From Streptomyces sp. 378 (GTDB lineage Bacteria; Actinomycetota; Actinomycetes; Streptomycetales; Streptomycetaceae): DNA of 64,000 nucleotides. The stretch's first letter is position 1, and each line of letters opens with the position of its first letter. A program made the translations under genes and the position numbers. Positions 25,940 through 34,062 of this stretch are shown here, one piece after another. The stretch covers positions 1 through 64,000 of the forward strand of contig NZ_JASKMS010000035.1 in the NCBI RefSeq assembly GCF_030124145.1. Reading direction: 5' to 3'. The notes beneath the pieces are model-generated. The model was not told the DNA's origin and did no database searches. It saw nothing but the letters and a program-made list of their open reading frames with translations.

Positions 25940-27519
25940 GCCAGACCGCCGTCCCGGCCGCCGGGGCCTCCCTGTCCGCAACCCGGCGCGCCCGCGAACT
26001 GTCCGAGGCGACCGACGGCCGTGTGGTGGACGTGCTGGTCGTCGGCCTCGGCGCCACAGGTGCCGGAGCGGCCCTGGACGCCGCCGCCCGCGGACTCGAC
26101 GTCGTCGCCGTGGACGCCCACGACCTGGCCTTCGGCACCTCCCGCTGGAGTTCCAAGCTCATTCATGGAGGGCTGCGTTATCTGGCCTCGGCGCAATGGG
26201 ACGTCGCCCATGAGAGCGCCGTCGAACGCGGCGTGCTGATGGAGCGTACGGCCCCCCACCTGGTGTCCGCCCAGCCGTTCGTCCTGCCCCTGACCGGTCT
26301 CGTCTCGCGCCGCCAGGCCGCGCTGGCCTGGGCCGGCTTCCGGGCCGGCGACGCCCTGCGGCTGTCGGCCCGCACGGCTCGCGCCACCCTGCCCGCCCCG
26401 CGTCGGCTCTCCCCGGTCGAGACCCGGCACCTGGCCCCGGCACTGCGCCCCGACGGGCTGCGCGGCGGCCTGCTGTCGTGGGACGGAAAGCTCACCGACG
26501 ACGCCCGCCTGGTGACCGCCCTCGCCCGCACCGCCGCCGCGCACGGCGCCCGCGTACTGACCCGCGCCCGGGCGCTGGAACTGACCACGAGCGGCGCCCG
26601 CGTACGCGACGAACTCACCGGCGACGAAGGCGAGATCCGCGCCCGCACGGTGATCAACGCATCAGGTGTGTGGGCCGGCGACCTCGTGGACGGCATCCGG
26701 ATCCGGCCCTCGCGCGGCACCCACCTCGTCCTGCGCTCGGAGCACATCGGCCGGCTCCCCGCCGGCCTGCACATCCCCGTCCCCGGCGAGACCAACCGCT
26801 TCGTCCTCGTCCTGCCGCAGGGCGACGGCCGCGTCTACGTCGGGCTCACCGACGAACCCCTCGACGGGCCCGTGCCCGACGTCCCCGAGGCACCCGAGAG
26901 CGACATCGGTTTCCTGCTCGACGTTCTCGGCTCCGTACTCGACGTCCCCGTCCGCCGCAGCGACGTCGTCGGCGCGTTCGCCGGCCTGCGCCCCCTGCTG
27001 GACACCGGCCACACGGCATCGCCCGACGGCGCCGCCCGCACGGCCGACATCTCCCGCCGGCACGCGGTGCTGACCTCACCCGACGGCGTGGTCAGCGTGG
27101 TCGGCGGCAAACTCACCACGTACCGCAGGATGGCCGAGGACGCCGTGAACGCCGCGCTCGACGCACACGGCCTGGCCGCCGGCCCCTCACCCACCGCCAC
27201 CCTCCCCCTGGTCGGCGCCGCGGCCCCCCGTACCCTCGCATCGCTGCGCGCCCCACGCCGCCTCGTCCAGCGCTACGGCACCGAGGCACCGGCGGTGCAC
27301 GACCTGGCCGTACGGGAAGCGCGACTGGGCGAGCCCGTCGTCCCGGGCCATCCCGTCACCGGCGCCGAAGTGCTGTGGGCACTGCGGCACGAGGGCGCCC
27401 TGGACGAGGCCGACCTGCTCGACCGGCGCACGCGCATCGGACTGGTACCGGCGGACCGGGCCCAGGCGATGGAGGCCGTACGCGGGCTGCTCGGAGAGGC
27501 TCTCGGCACGGGAAGCTGA
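25936..27519 (+). CDS. glpD: FAD-dependent glycerol-3-phosphate dehydrogenase
   Basis: 527 residues, ATG at 25936 overlapping the TetR stop by four bases. It oxidises sn-glycerol 3-phosphate to dihydroxyacetone phosphate at the membrane. VLVVGLGATGAGAALDAAARG is the dinucleotide fold and is followed by SSKLIHGGLRYLASAQWDVAHES, a GlpD hallmark. TRSRGTH-like IRPSRGTHLV, NRFVLVLPQGDGRVYVGLTDEP, GAFAGLRPL and SVVGGKLTTYRRMAEDAV also match. The C-terminal helical domain is present. DHAP produced here is the substrate class of the divergent oxidase, which ties the locus together. Confidence 0.95.
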   Translation: MSQTAVPAAGASLSATRRARELSEATDGRVVDVLVVGLGATGAGAALDAAARGLDVVAVDAHDLAFGTSRWSSKLIHGGLRYLASAQWDVAHESAVERGVLMERTAPHLVSAQPFVLPLTGLVSRRQAALAWAGFRAGDALRLSARTARATLPAPRRLSPVETRHLAPALRPDGLRGGLLSWDGKLTDDARLVTALARTAAAHGARVLTRARALELTTSGARVRDELTGDEGEIRARTVINASGVWAGDLVDGIRIRPSRGTHLVLRSEHIGRLPAGLHIPVPGETNRFVLVLPQGDGRVYVGLTDEPLDGPVPDVPEAPESDIGFLLDVLGSVLDVPVRRSDVVGAFAGLRPLLDTGHTASPDGAARTADISRRHAVLTSPDGVVSVVGGKLTTYRRMAEDAVNAALDAHGLAAGPSPTATLPLVGAAAPRTLASLRAPRRLVQRYGTEAPAVHDLAVREARLGEPVVPGHPVTGAEVLWALRHEGALDEADLLDRRTRIGLVPADRAQAMEAVRGLLGEALGTGS

Positions 27520-28014
27520 AGCCGCCGCGTCCCGTACTCGCCGGGTGGGCCGACCAGGGGAAGGCTTCAGTCGGGCCAGTGGGCGCCGGCGAGGCTGCGG
27601 CGCCTCGCATCGGCCGTGACCGACCGGGCAACGATCAGGCACGGGAACAAGAGCCGGGTGATGCGGACACGCGGCGCGACGGTCCAAGAGCGCATGGCAG
27701 TGAGGAGGGCCCGCCGTGTCGGCGGCTCTGCAGAAGGCCCGCGATACACGGGGCCGGTGGCAGCCCCCTCGGCTCGTGGTTCGAACCGAGGGAGCCTGGC
27801 GCTGATGGGCTCCCGGGAACCTACCTCCGCTTACCGACGAGGCTACTCCCCCACTCACCGCAGAAGGCAGCCCGCCGTGGCGCTCGGCGGCTGCGCTCCA
27901 CAAGGACAGCACGATGAGCAGGTCTGGGGGTAAGCGATAGAGGCGGCGCCACCTTCACCATCCCCTGGCGCCGCAGCCGCAGCACCATGCCGAGCCGATG
28001 GGAGCGTGAGAACG
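27520..28014. other. 495-bp stretch without a supported gene, containing a hairpin
   Basis: Frames here give only shadow peptides. A hairpin with 7-bp arms CCCTCGG (27766-27772) and CCGAGGG (27786-27792) has a 13-base loop containing GGTTCGAA. The T-loop-like sequence is not part of a recognisable tRNA cloverleaf. The stretch should also hold the promoter of the ANTAR gene; an unannotated small RNA is possible but unproven. Confidence 0.4.
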
Positions 28015-28359
28015 ATGGATCGCCCGCACAACAGCCACACCGAGACGGCTGAAGTGCGCCGGCCTGCGAAACCGGACGATTCCGCGACCAAGATCGAGAT
28101 CTTGGAACGGGACAACGACCACCTGCAGGCGGCCATCACCTCACACGCCGTGATCGATCAGGCGATCGGCGTCGTCATCGCTCTCGGCGGTCTGCGGCCT
28201 CAGCAGGGCTTCGACGTCCTCAAGGAGATCTCCCAGCACACCAACATCAAACTCCGCACGATCGCCGACCACGTCGTCGACTGGGTCAGCAGCGAACGCA
28301 TGCCCGACGATGTTCAACAAGCCCTCAACACCGCCCTGCGAAGAGCACGGTGTTCCTAG
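28015..28359 (+). CDS. ANTAR-domain protein
   Basis: 114 residues from the ATG at 28015 (GGGAG upstream). A short coiled-coil leader (KIEILERDNDHLQAAITS) leads into the ANTAR core HAVIDQAIGVVIALGGLRPQQGFDVLKEISQHTNIKLRTIADHVV, broken here by position: residues about 45-90. ANTAR domains bind tandem hairpins in nascent RNA and prevent termination. There is no GAF or receiver domain, so this is a stand-alone form common in streptomycetes. The RNA target is unknown. Confidence 0.9.
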   Translation: MDRPHNSHTETAEVRRPAKPDDSATKIEILERDNDHLQAAITSHAVIDQAIGVVIALGGLRPQQGFDVLKEISQHTNIKLRTIADHVVDWVSSERMPDDVQQALNTALRRARCS

Positions 28360-28445
28360 CCGTCTCCGGGCGGGGCGTCGAGTCCCTGGTTCATGGAGCC
28401 ACGGACGCGGTCGGGGCCGATGATGACGGTGTCACGCGTTCTCGC

Positions 28446-28632
28446 TCATGCCGTCCGCTCCGGGGCGATCTCGGCGATCAGGCCCTCGCCGAGGGTCCTG
28501 ATCTCGTCGCGGAGGGGGCGGACGGCCTCGACGCCCTGGCCGGCCGGGTCCTCCAGCTTCCAGTCCAGTTAGCGCTTGCCGGGGAAGACCGGGCAGGTGT
28601 CACCGCAGCCCATGGTGATGCAGACGTCCGAC
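28446..28632 (-). pseudogene. arsC: C-terminal fragment of arsenate reductase with internal stop
   Basis: On the minus strand the sequence reads SDVCITMGCGDTCPVFPGKR, then a TAA stop, then LDWKLEDPAGQGVEAVRP and RDEIRTLGEGLIAEIAPERTA before the TGA at 28446. This is the C-terminal half of the thioredoxin/mycothiol-type ArsC (low-molecular-weight phosphatase fold), and the stop replaces a position usually filled by Tyr. The N-terminal half with the CxxxxxR loop is absent. The fragment ends exactly where the acr3 fragment begins on the opposite strand, so an inversion or double deletion joined them. Confidence 0.85.
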
Positions 28633-29363
28633 CGCTACCTCGCGGTGTGGATCCTCATCGCCATGGCCGTCGGCCTCGGGCTCGGGCGAACGACCTGGCG
28701 TGCGGCGACCGCGAGGCCGCCGCCGTGCTCGTCGCGGTGAACTCGGTGTTCCAGGTCCTCGCGTTCGGCCTGCTGGGCTGGTTCTACCTCGACCTGCTGC
28801 CCCGTTGGATGAACCTCGGCGACGGCCAGGGCCTGGACGTGTCCGTCTGGCACATCGCGCTGAACGTCATCATCTTCCTCGGCATCCCGCTGCTCGCCGG
28901 CTTCCTCACCCGCCACATCGGCGAACGGAGGGTGGGCCGCACCGCCTACGAGGCGAAGTTCCTGCCCCGAATCGGCCCGTGGGCGCTGTACGGGCTGTTG
29001 TTCACGATCGTCGTCCTCTTCGCTCTGCAGGGCCGGACGATCACCTCCCGACCGCTGGACGTCGCCCGGATCGCGCTGCCGCTGCTGGTCTACTTCGCGA
29101 TCATGTTCTTCGGCAGTTTCCTCCTCGGCAAGGGGCTGGGACTCGCCTACGACCGCACGGCGACGCTGGCGTTCACCGCGGCGGGCAACAACTTCGAGCT
29201 GGCCATCGCGGTCGCCATCGCCACCTTCGGCGTCACCTCCGGCCAGGCCCTGTCCGGAGTCGTCGGCCCGCTCATCGAAGTGCCGGTCCTCATCGGGCTG
29301 GTCCACGTGGCGCTCGCCTGGCGCTGGAACTTCGCCGCCGCCTCCGTTACCACGGTTCCGTGA
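28630..29363 (+). pseudogene. acr3: Arsenite efflux transporter Acr3 with internal deletion and frameshift
   Basis: The first piece DRYLAVWILIAMAVGLGLGR (from 28630) is the first membrane helix of Acr3. At about 28682 the frame changes and the protein resumes at NDLACGDREAAAVLVAVNSV, which normally comes some 85-90 residues later, and then runs intact to the TGA at 29363 (WHIALNVIIFLGIPLLAGFL, FTAAGNNFELAIAVAIATFG, VVGPLIEVPVLIGLV). The lost segment normally contains the conserved Cys of the fourth helix required for arsenite transport. The start codon is also missing. The gene cannot make a working pump. Confidence 0.88.
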
Positions 29364-29888
29364 CCCGGCGCTCGGACGTGAGGGTGGTGCCGCTCGCCGC
29401 CGCGCACTGGAGGAAGGAGCCAGCGATACCGGAGGCATCGCCTCGGCGACATCTGCCGACGGTGCCCAGTGGGCCGACGGCAGCCGCACCGGCGCGGACG
29501 CGGCGATCCGGCGCACCGGCCTCCGACCCGCTCTGGCCCACCTCGCCCCGCTGAACCTGCGGGACGGGCACGGGCCCGTTCCCACCGACGGCCCCCGCGC
29601 TCTGGGCGAGCTTCGGCTGCACCTGCTCGGTCACGAGGACTGGACGGGGCCGGCGTCGGCCACTCTGATCGGTGTGGGACGCCCGGCCCGAGACGCCGTC
29701 GGCGAGATCGCGCAACGTCGGCGCGGCCGGCCGCTGCTGTGAAGGGACCGTCAGGGCCGCGGGGCACCGGTGTACCGAGGGCCGGTCGGGCCGACGCCCT
29801 TGCCGCGCCGGATGCGGGAGGTGTCGAGCGACGGCACCGGCCGTGAGGCCGCGAGTGGCCACGGTGCCGACGAGGCCCGCGGCGGGCG
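29360..29888. other. Unassigned stretch after acr3, possible GNAT (ArsN-like) remnant
   Basis: A GTG overlapping the acr3 stop gives VTRRSDVRVVPLAAAHW, which looks like the start of a GNAT acetyltransferase of the kind often encoded in actinobacterial ars clusters. The similarity stops after about 17 residues. The following 450 bp give no recognisable protein in any frame up to the arsR stop. Both the remnant call and the ArsN link are tentative. Confidence 0.35.
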
Positions 29889-30260
29889 TCAGGCCGCGGC
29901 CGGCATGGCCAGCAGCTTTCCCATGGCCGCCAGCACCGACGGCTCGACCCGGTAGTACACCCAGGTGCCACGCCGCTCGGACGTCAGCAGCCCGGCCTCC
30001 TTCAGCTTCTTCAAGTGGTGGGAGACCGTGGGCTGGGAGACGCCGACGTCGGAGATGTCACACACGCACGCCTCCCCGCCCTCGTGCGAGGCCACGGCGG
30101 AGAACAGTCGCAGGCGCACCGGATCGCCGAGCGCCTTGAACATCCGCGCGGCCGTCTCGGCCTCCTCGGCACTCATCGGGCGCTCGGTCAGCGGCGGGCA
30201 GCACGGGGCGACACCCTGACCGCCGGTTTCGAGCAGCGGCAACGTCTTCGCATTCGGCAT
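29889..30260 (-). CDS. arsR: ArsR-family arsenite-responsive repressor
   Basis: 123 residues from the ATG at 30260. The winged helix reads MFKALGDPVRLRLFSAVASH, CDISDVGVSQPTVSHHLKKL and GTWVYYRVEP. Cys pairs occur near the N-terminus (VAPCCPPL) and in EACVCDIS. The adjacent Cys-Cys plus a helix-proximal Cys resembles the As(III) site of corynebacterial ArsR1 rather than that of E. coli ArsR. It would leave DNA when arsenite binds. An operator copy abuts its start codon, and a second lies before the flavoprotein gene; the pump genes it would control are broken. Confidence 0.93.
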   Translation of the reverse strand: MPNAKTLPLLETGGQGVAPCCPPLTERPMSAEEAETAARMFKALGDPVRLRLFSAVASHEGGEACVCDISDVGVSQPTVSHHLKKLKEAGLLTSERRGTWVYYRVEPSVLAAMGKLLAMPAAA

Positions 30261-30262
30261 GC

Positions 30263-30283
30263 GTCTATGTTGACACACATCGA
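30263..30283. promoter_or_regulatory. ArsR operator copy A
   Basis: GTCTATGTTGAC, three bases, then CATCGA lies directly before the arsR start codon. The same 12+6 pattern with the same spacing recurs at 30409-30429. Its position supports autorepression of arsR. Confidence 0.7.
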
Positions 30284-30408
30284 ACCAAGGTGGCCGATCG
30301 TAATTTTCCCGGTGCGAGCCACGGTGCGGCAAACCGTCGCCCGCGGCGCGCCCGGGCCGCCCGCCGCCGACCAGGAAGCACACACACCCGGCCATCAGTT
30401 AGATGAAT

Positions 30409-30429
30409 GTCTATGTTGACGTTCATCGA
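30409..30429. promoter_or_regulatory. ArsR operator copy B
   Basis: GTCTATGTTGAC-N3-CATCGA, identical to copy A at all 18 shared positions, lies 62 bases upstream of the flavoprotein start codon. This puts the flavoprotein gene in the ArsR regulon. Confidence 0.7.
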
Positions 30430-30491
30430 TACAGATGCCATGCTGGGCCGCACAAGCCATCGACGGATGTCGAAACACGCAAGGAGTCGCC

Positions 30492-31889
30492 GTGAACGCG
30501 CCTGCCGAACTGCCCGTCGTGGTGATCGGGGCCGGGCCCGTGGGTCTGGCCGCCGCCGCCCATCTGCTCGACCAGGGCATCGAACCCCTGGTCCTGGAAG
30601 CCGGCCGCACCGCCGGGACCGCCGTGGACGGGTGGGCGCACGTGCGCCTGTTCTCCACCTGGGGCGAGGTCGTCGACCCGGCGGCCGAGAAGCTCCTCTC
30701 CCCCACCGGCTGGACACACCCCGACCCGGCCACCTACCCCTCCGGCGGCGACTGGGCCGACCTCTACCTGCGCCCGCTGGCCGACGTCCTCGGCACCCGC
30801 GTCCGTCTCGGTGCGACGGTCACCGGCGTCTCGCGCAGCGGCCGGGACCGCATCGTGGACGCCGACCGGGAGCAGCAGCCGTTCCTCGTGCAGATCGCCT
30901 ATGCCGACGGCCATGAGGAGCGCGTTCTCGCCCGCGCCGTCGTCGACGCCTCCGGCACCTGGGCCACGCCCGGCCCGGCCGGTGGCAGCGGGCTGCCCGC
31001 CCTCGGCGAGAAGGCCGCGGCCGACCGGATCGCCTATCGCGTACCGGACCTCGACGACCCGGCCGTCCGGGCCCGGTACGCGGGCAAGCGCACCGCCGTC
31101 ATCGGCTCCGGCGCCTCCGCCTTCACCGCCCTGGCCTACCTCGCCGACCTCGCCACGTCGGACGACGGCGCCGGGACGAAGGGAGTGTGGATCCTGCGGC
31201 GGGGCATCTCGGGGTCCACCTTCGGGGGCGGAGAAGCCGACCAGCTCCCCGCGCGCGGCGCCCTCGGTATGGCGGCGAAGGCCGCCGTCGACCAGGGACA
31301 CGCGGATGCGGTCACCGGCTTCCGCGCGGAGATGATCGAGCGCGCCACCGACGGCCGCCTGGTCCTCGTCGGTGAGGACGGCCGCCGCCTGGACGCGGTC
31401 GACGAGATGATCGTGCTGACCGGCTTCCGCCCCGACCTGTCTTTCCTGGACGAGCTGCGCCTGGCCCTCGACGAGCGCCTCCAGGCGCCCGTCGCCCTGG
31501 CCCCGCTGATCGACCCCAACCAGCACTCCTGCGGCACCGTCTACCCCCATGGCCACCGCGAGCTGTCCCACCCGGAGCCCGGCGTCTATCTCGTCGGGAT
31601 GAAGTCCTACGGCCGCGCACCCACCTTTCTCGCCATGACCGGCTACGAGCAGGTCCGTTCCGTCGCCGCCGCGATCGCCGGCGACATCGACGCGGCCGAC
31701 CGCGTGGAACTCACCCTCCCGGAGACCGGGGTATGCGGCGGCGCCGGACTCTTCGACGCCCCCGACACCGCACAGGCCGACGGCGGCGGCTGCTGCGCCC
31801 CGGCACCGCAGTCCCTCCGGCTCGTCGCCCCCGGCACGGTCGGGGTGCCTGCCGAGGACACCCCGCCAGGCGGCTGCTGCGGCTCCTGA
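30492..31889 (+). CDS. Ars-cluster FAD/NAD(P)-dependent oxidoreductase (ArsO-like)
   Basis: 465 residues; GTG at 30492 with AAGGAG. It has an N-terminal FAD fold VVVIGAGPVGLAAAAHLL, a second dinucleotide fold TAVIGSGASAFTALAYLA, and a C-terminal motif GVYLVGMKSYGRAPTF. The tail carries two Cys-Cys pairs (GGGCCAP and GGCCGS), which suggests metalloid contact. Flavoproteins of this type are regularly encoded in streptomycete arsenic clusters, but their reaction is not settled; oxidation of an arsenical is the usual proposal. It appears intact, and ArsR operator copy B precedes it. It may be the last working enzyme of a decayed locus. Confidence 0.85.
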   Translation: MNAPAELPVVVIGAGPVGLAAAAHLLDQGIEPLVLEAGRTAGTAVDGWAHVRLFSTWGEVVDPAAEKLLSPTGWTHPDPATYPSGGDWADLYLRPLADVLGTRVRLGATVTGVSRSGRDRIVDADREQQPFLVQIAYADGHEERVLARAVVDASGTWATPGPAGGSGLPALGEKAAADRIAYRVPDLDDPAVRARYAGKRTAVIGSGASAFTALAYLADLATSDDGAGTKGVWILRRGISGSTFGGGEADQLPARGALGMAAKAAVDQGHADAVTGFRAEMIERATDGRLVLVGEDGRRLDAVDEMIVLTGFRPDLSFLDELRLALDERLQAPVALAPLIDPNQHSCGTVYPHGHRELSHPEPGVYLVGMKSYGRAPTFLAMTGYEQVRSVAAAIAGDIDAADRVELTLPETGVCGGAGLFDAPDTAQADGGGCCAPAPQSLRLVAPGTVGVPAEDTPPGGCCGS

Positions 31890-32078
31890 CCGACCCGGGC
31901 AACCCACTCGCGGGGTCGCGACCGGAGCAGGGGACCGGTCGCGACCCCGCGCCCCTGCGGTGAGCTGCGGGCGTGGGGGCAGTGGCACCCCGCATGAGCG
32001 GCCATGACCGAAGCAGGCGTGAGCCCGGACCCATCCGGGCCGAACGACGCCCCCCTTGTTGTCCCTTGTTCTCAGCCG

Positions 32079-32360
32079 TCACCCGGAGGGTTCGATGCGG
32101 AGGACGGCGACCTTGCCGAGGACGTCGGCGACCTTCAGGCTCATGGCGTCATTGATGGTCGCCGCGGGCCCCTCGCCGCAGCTGAGCCGGACACCGCCTC
32201 CCCCCTCCGACGACGTGCCGCCCCCACCGGAACAGCCGGAAACGCTGAATCCCGACCCCGTGAGCCTCGCGACCATCTCGACCTCGCCGCCGCCGATCGC
32301 CGTCACCTCGATCGGCCCGAGCCCGTACGTCTCCGGCACGGTCACGACGTCCCCCACGGC
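32079..32360 (-). pseudogene. C-terminal fragment of an unknown protein
   Basis: About 90 residues read VTVPETYGLGPIEVTAIGGG, EMVARLTGSGFSVSGCSG, then a Gly/Ser run and VADVLGKVAVLRIEPSG to the stop at 32079. The composition looks like real protein. It has no plausible ribosome site and is joined out of frame to a sugar acetyltransferase fragment upstream. I do not recognise the family. It is probably the 3' remnant of a deleted gene. The neighbouring region 31890-32078 shows no gene. Confidence 0.45.
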
Positions 32361-32361
32361 C

Positions 32362-32571
32362 CGAGCCGAAGACGGCGACGAGCAGCGCTCGGCGCTTCTC
32401 CGTTTCGCTCGGTGGGGTGTGGTTGTACTCGAAGATCTGCTCGGTGCGCCGCCGAGAGGCCTGGAAGGCCGCTTCCGACTCGGTGTAGACGAGCCCTTCG
32501 GCGATCCTGGCCAGGACTTCCTCGTGCGCGTGCGTCACAGCGGAACGCTCCTTCGTCACCCCGTCGGGCAC
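32362..32571 (-). pseudogene. N-terminal fragment of a sugar O-acetyltransferase (Maa/LacA type)
   Basis: About 70 residues include LARIAEGLVYTESEAAFQA, IFEYNHTPPSETEKRRALL and VFGS. This is the N-terminal Mac domain of maltose/galactoside O-acetyltransferases. The left-handed beta-helix that should follow is missing; the frame breaks at about 32360 and joins another protein fragment. The acetyltransferase is inactive. The region 32572-32765 holds only the promoter side of the next gene. Confidence 0.65.
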
Positions 32572-32765
32572 AGGCCCGGCGCGCCCCGGTCGACCGCGCG
32601 CATCGCGAGCCTACGTGCACCACGACGACGCCATGAGCCCTTCCGGACCACGGCTGACGGACTTCACATGTTCCACCGCGGCTACCGAACGTGTCAGTTG
32701 TGTGTGGCCGCGTTTCGGGGGTAGTCGAACGCCTTAGCCGGGTTGCTCAGGACGAGGGTGGCGGT

Positions 32766-33239
32766 ATGGGGTCAGTGGTGCGCGAAAACGAGGACCAGCC
32801 GTTGGTCGGCCGTCCTCTCCGGTCCTCGATCGCCCTGGAGAGCGGGGAACGGATCGGTGAAGCACGCGATGCGACCCGCCGTTTCATGACCGAGGTGCAG
32901 GCCGTTCACGGGATCCCCGTTTCGGAACGTGCGATGGGCCTGGCGGAGCTGGTGGTCAGCGAACTGGTGACCAACGCGCACAAGTACGCTCCCGGCCCGT
33001 GCCTGCTCGATGTGGAGGTCTGCGACGGCACCGTGGACATCAGCGTCTGGGACAGCGATCCCGCCCTGCCGGTGCCCCAGGAGGCCGATCCGCACCGGGT
33101 CGGCAAACACGGCTTGGAGATCGTGATGGCCGTGTGCCGCAGTTTCGAGATCCACCGCGAACCGGTCGGCAAGCGTGTGAAAGCCGGCATCGTGCTGGCC
33201 GACGATCCCGGCGGGCATCCGGCGGGCCGGCTGATGTGA
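32766..33239 (+). CDS. RsbW-like ATP-binding protein (single HATPase domain)
   Basis: 157 residues from the ATG at 32766. The N-box is LAELVVSELVTNAHKYA, the G1 box VWDSDPALP and the G2 box HGLEIVMAV, all in the order of anti-sigma-factor kinases. There is no other domain. Streptomycetes carry dozens of these; some phosphorylate anti-anti-sigma proteins and control stress or sporulation sigma factors. The partner is not encoded next to it. The protein encoded at 59170-59646 is a clear paralogue, with GHGLEIVEAV and a matching EAVGKRI tail. Confidence 0.9.
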   Translation: MGSVVRENEDQPLVGRPLRSSIALESGERIGEARDATRRFMTEVQAVHGIPVSERAMGLAELVVSELVTNAHKYAPGPCLLDVEVCDGTVDISVWDSDPALPVPQEADPHRVGKHGLEIVMAVCRSFEIHREPVGKRVKAGIVLADDPGGHPAGRLM

Positions 33240-33327
33240 GCGAGCCGGTCGACCACGGCGGACCAGGGGCCACGGCCGCGAGCGGTGGTGCCCCACCCGT
33301 CCGACGGGTGAGGCGCCCCCGTCGTCT

Positions 33328-33483
33328 CTAGCCCTTCCGCAGCTCGGCCCACACGCGTGCGGCCATGACATCGGCCTCGTCCTGCGGCGTTCCCGCCTGC
33401 ACCAGGATGATCCCGCGGGACTGGTCCGGGAACGTGACCTCCCGCATCGCCGTACCCAGCGGACGCATCGGCTGGTCCGGCAT
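33328..33483 (-). CDS. Very small conserved protein, 51 aa
   Basis: ATG at 33483 with GGGAGG upstream. The product starts MPDQPMRPLGTAMREVTFPD, has the core RGIILVQAGTPQDEADVMAA and ends with a short amphipathic helix (RVWAELRKG). It has the look of a small beta-beta-alpha unit. No known function. The good ribosome site and balanced composition support it as a real gene. Confidence 0.6.
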   Translation of the reverse strand: MPDQPMRPLGTAMREVTFPDQSRGIILVQAGTPQDEADVMAARVWAELRKG

Positions 33484-33673
33484 GGCGGCCTCCCTTCTAT
33501 GGCTGCCGCCCACGCTATGGGGGCGACCGGCAGAAGACGGGGACCTCCCACCGAACGCATCACCACGCCGTGTCATGGACGACCCGCGCATGCGTCAGAG
33601 CCGGCGAAGGTGTGCTCCCGTTCGGCGGCATGACGGTTCACCTGATGGACGACGGGTGCCACCGACGTGGAGG

Positions 33674-33982
33674 TCACGCCGACTCGGAGCCGCCGAGCAT
33701 CGCGGAAGCCCGCTGGAGCGGATCGACGAGCCTCGTGGGCGCGGCCTTGGGAAGGGTGCGGCAGGTGAAGCCCAGTTGCGTCATGGCCCGCAGCACTTCG
33801 CCCGTGCTGAAGTCGCGGGGGTCCTGACGAGTGATCACGCGGCCGACCTGCTTGGCGGGGTAGTGCCGCCGCCCGACGATGACGGAGTCGCCGACGACCG
33901 GCTCGGGCTTGACACCCTTCATCGTTTCCAGCACGCCGTTCTTGGTCAGGTCGAACGGAAAACGGGCGATGACGCAGCGCAT
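33674..33982 (-). CDS. SCO5918-family protein
   Basis: 102 residues, starting MRCVIARFPFDLTKNGVLE. The sequence ESVIVGRR-like SVIVGRRHYPAKQVGRVIT, RDFSTGEVLRAMTQLGFTC matches a conserved streptomycete family of unknown function. It is the last gene of a minus-strand set with the CBS protein, the DEAD-box helicase and the cold-shock protein, the same set that surrounds SCO5918 in S. coelicolor. A role in cold or RNA stress is inferred only from this context. Confidence 0.85.
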   Translation of the reverse strand: MRCVIARFPFDLTKNGVLETMKGVKPEPVVGDSVIVGRRHYPAKQVGRVITRQDPRDFSTGEVLRAMTQLGFTCRTLPKAAPTRLVDPLQRASAMLGGSESA

Positions 33983-34062
33983 GATGCCTCACAGGGAGAA
34001 GAGGGGAAGGGAGAGGGGCGAGAGCCGGCCGCGGATCAGGCGGGTCAGGCAGGTCAGGCGGG

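Noticed and set aside
27766..27792. tRNA-like GGTTCGAA loop
   Set aside because: A T-arm-like loop is present but there is no acceptor stem, D-arm or anticodon arm at the right distances; it was kept only as a hairpin.
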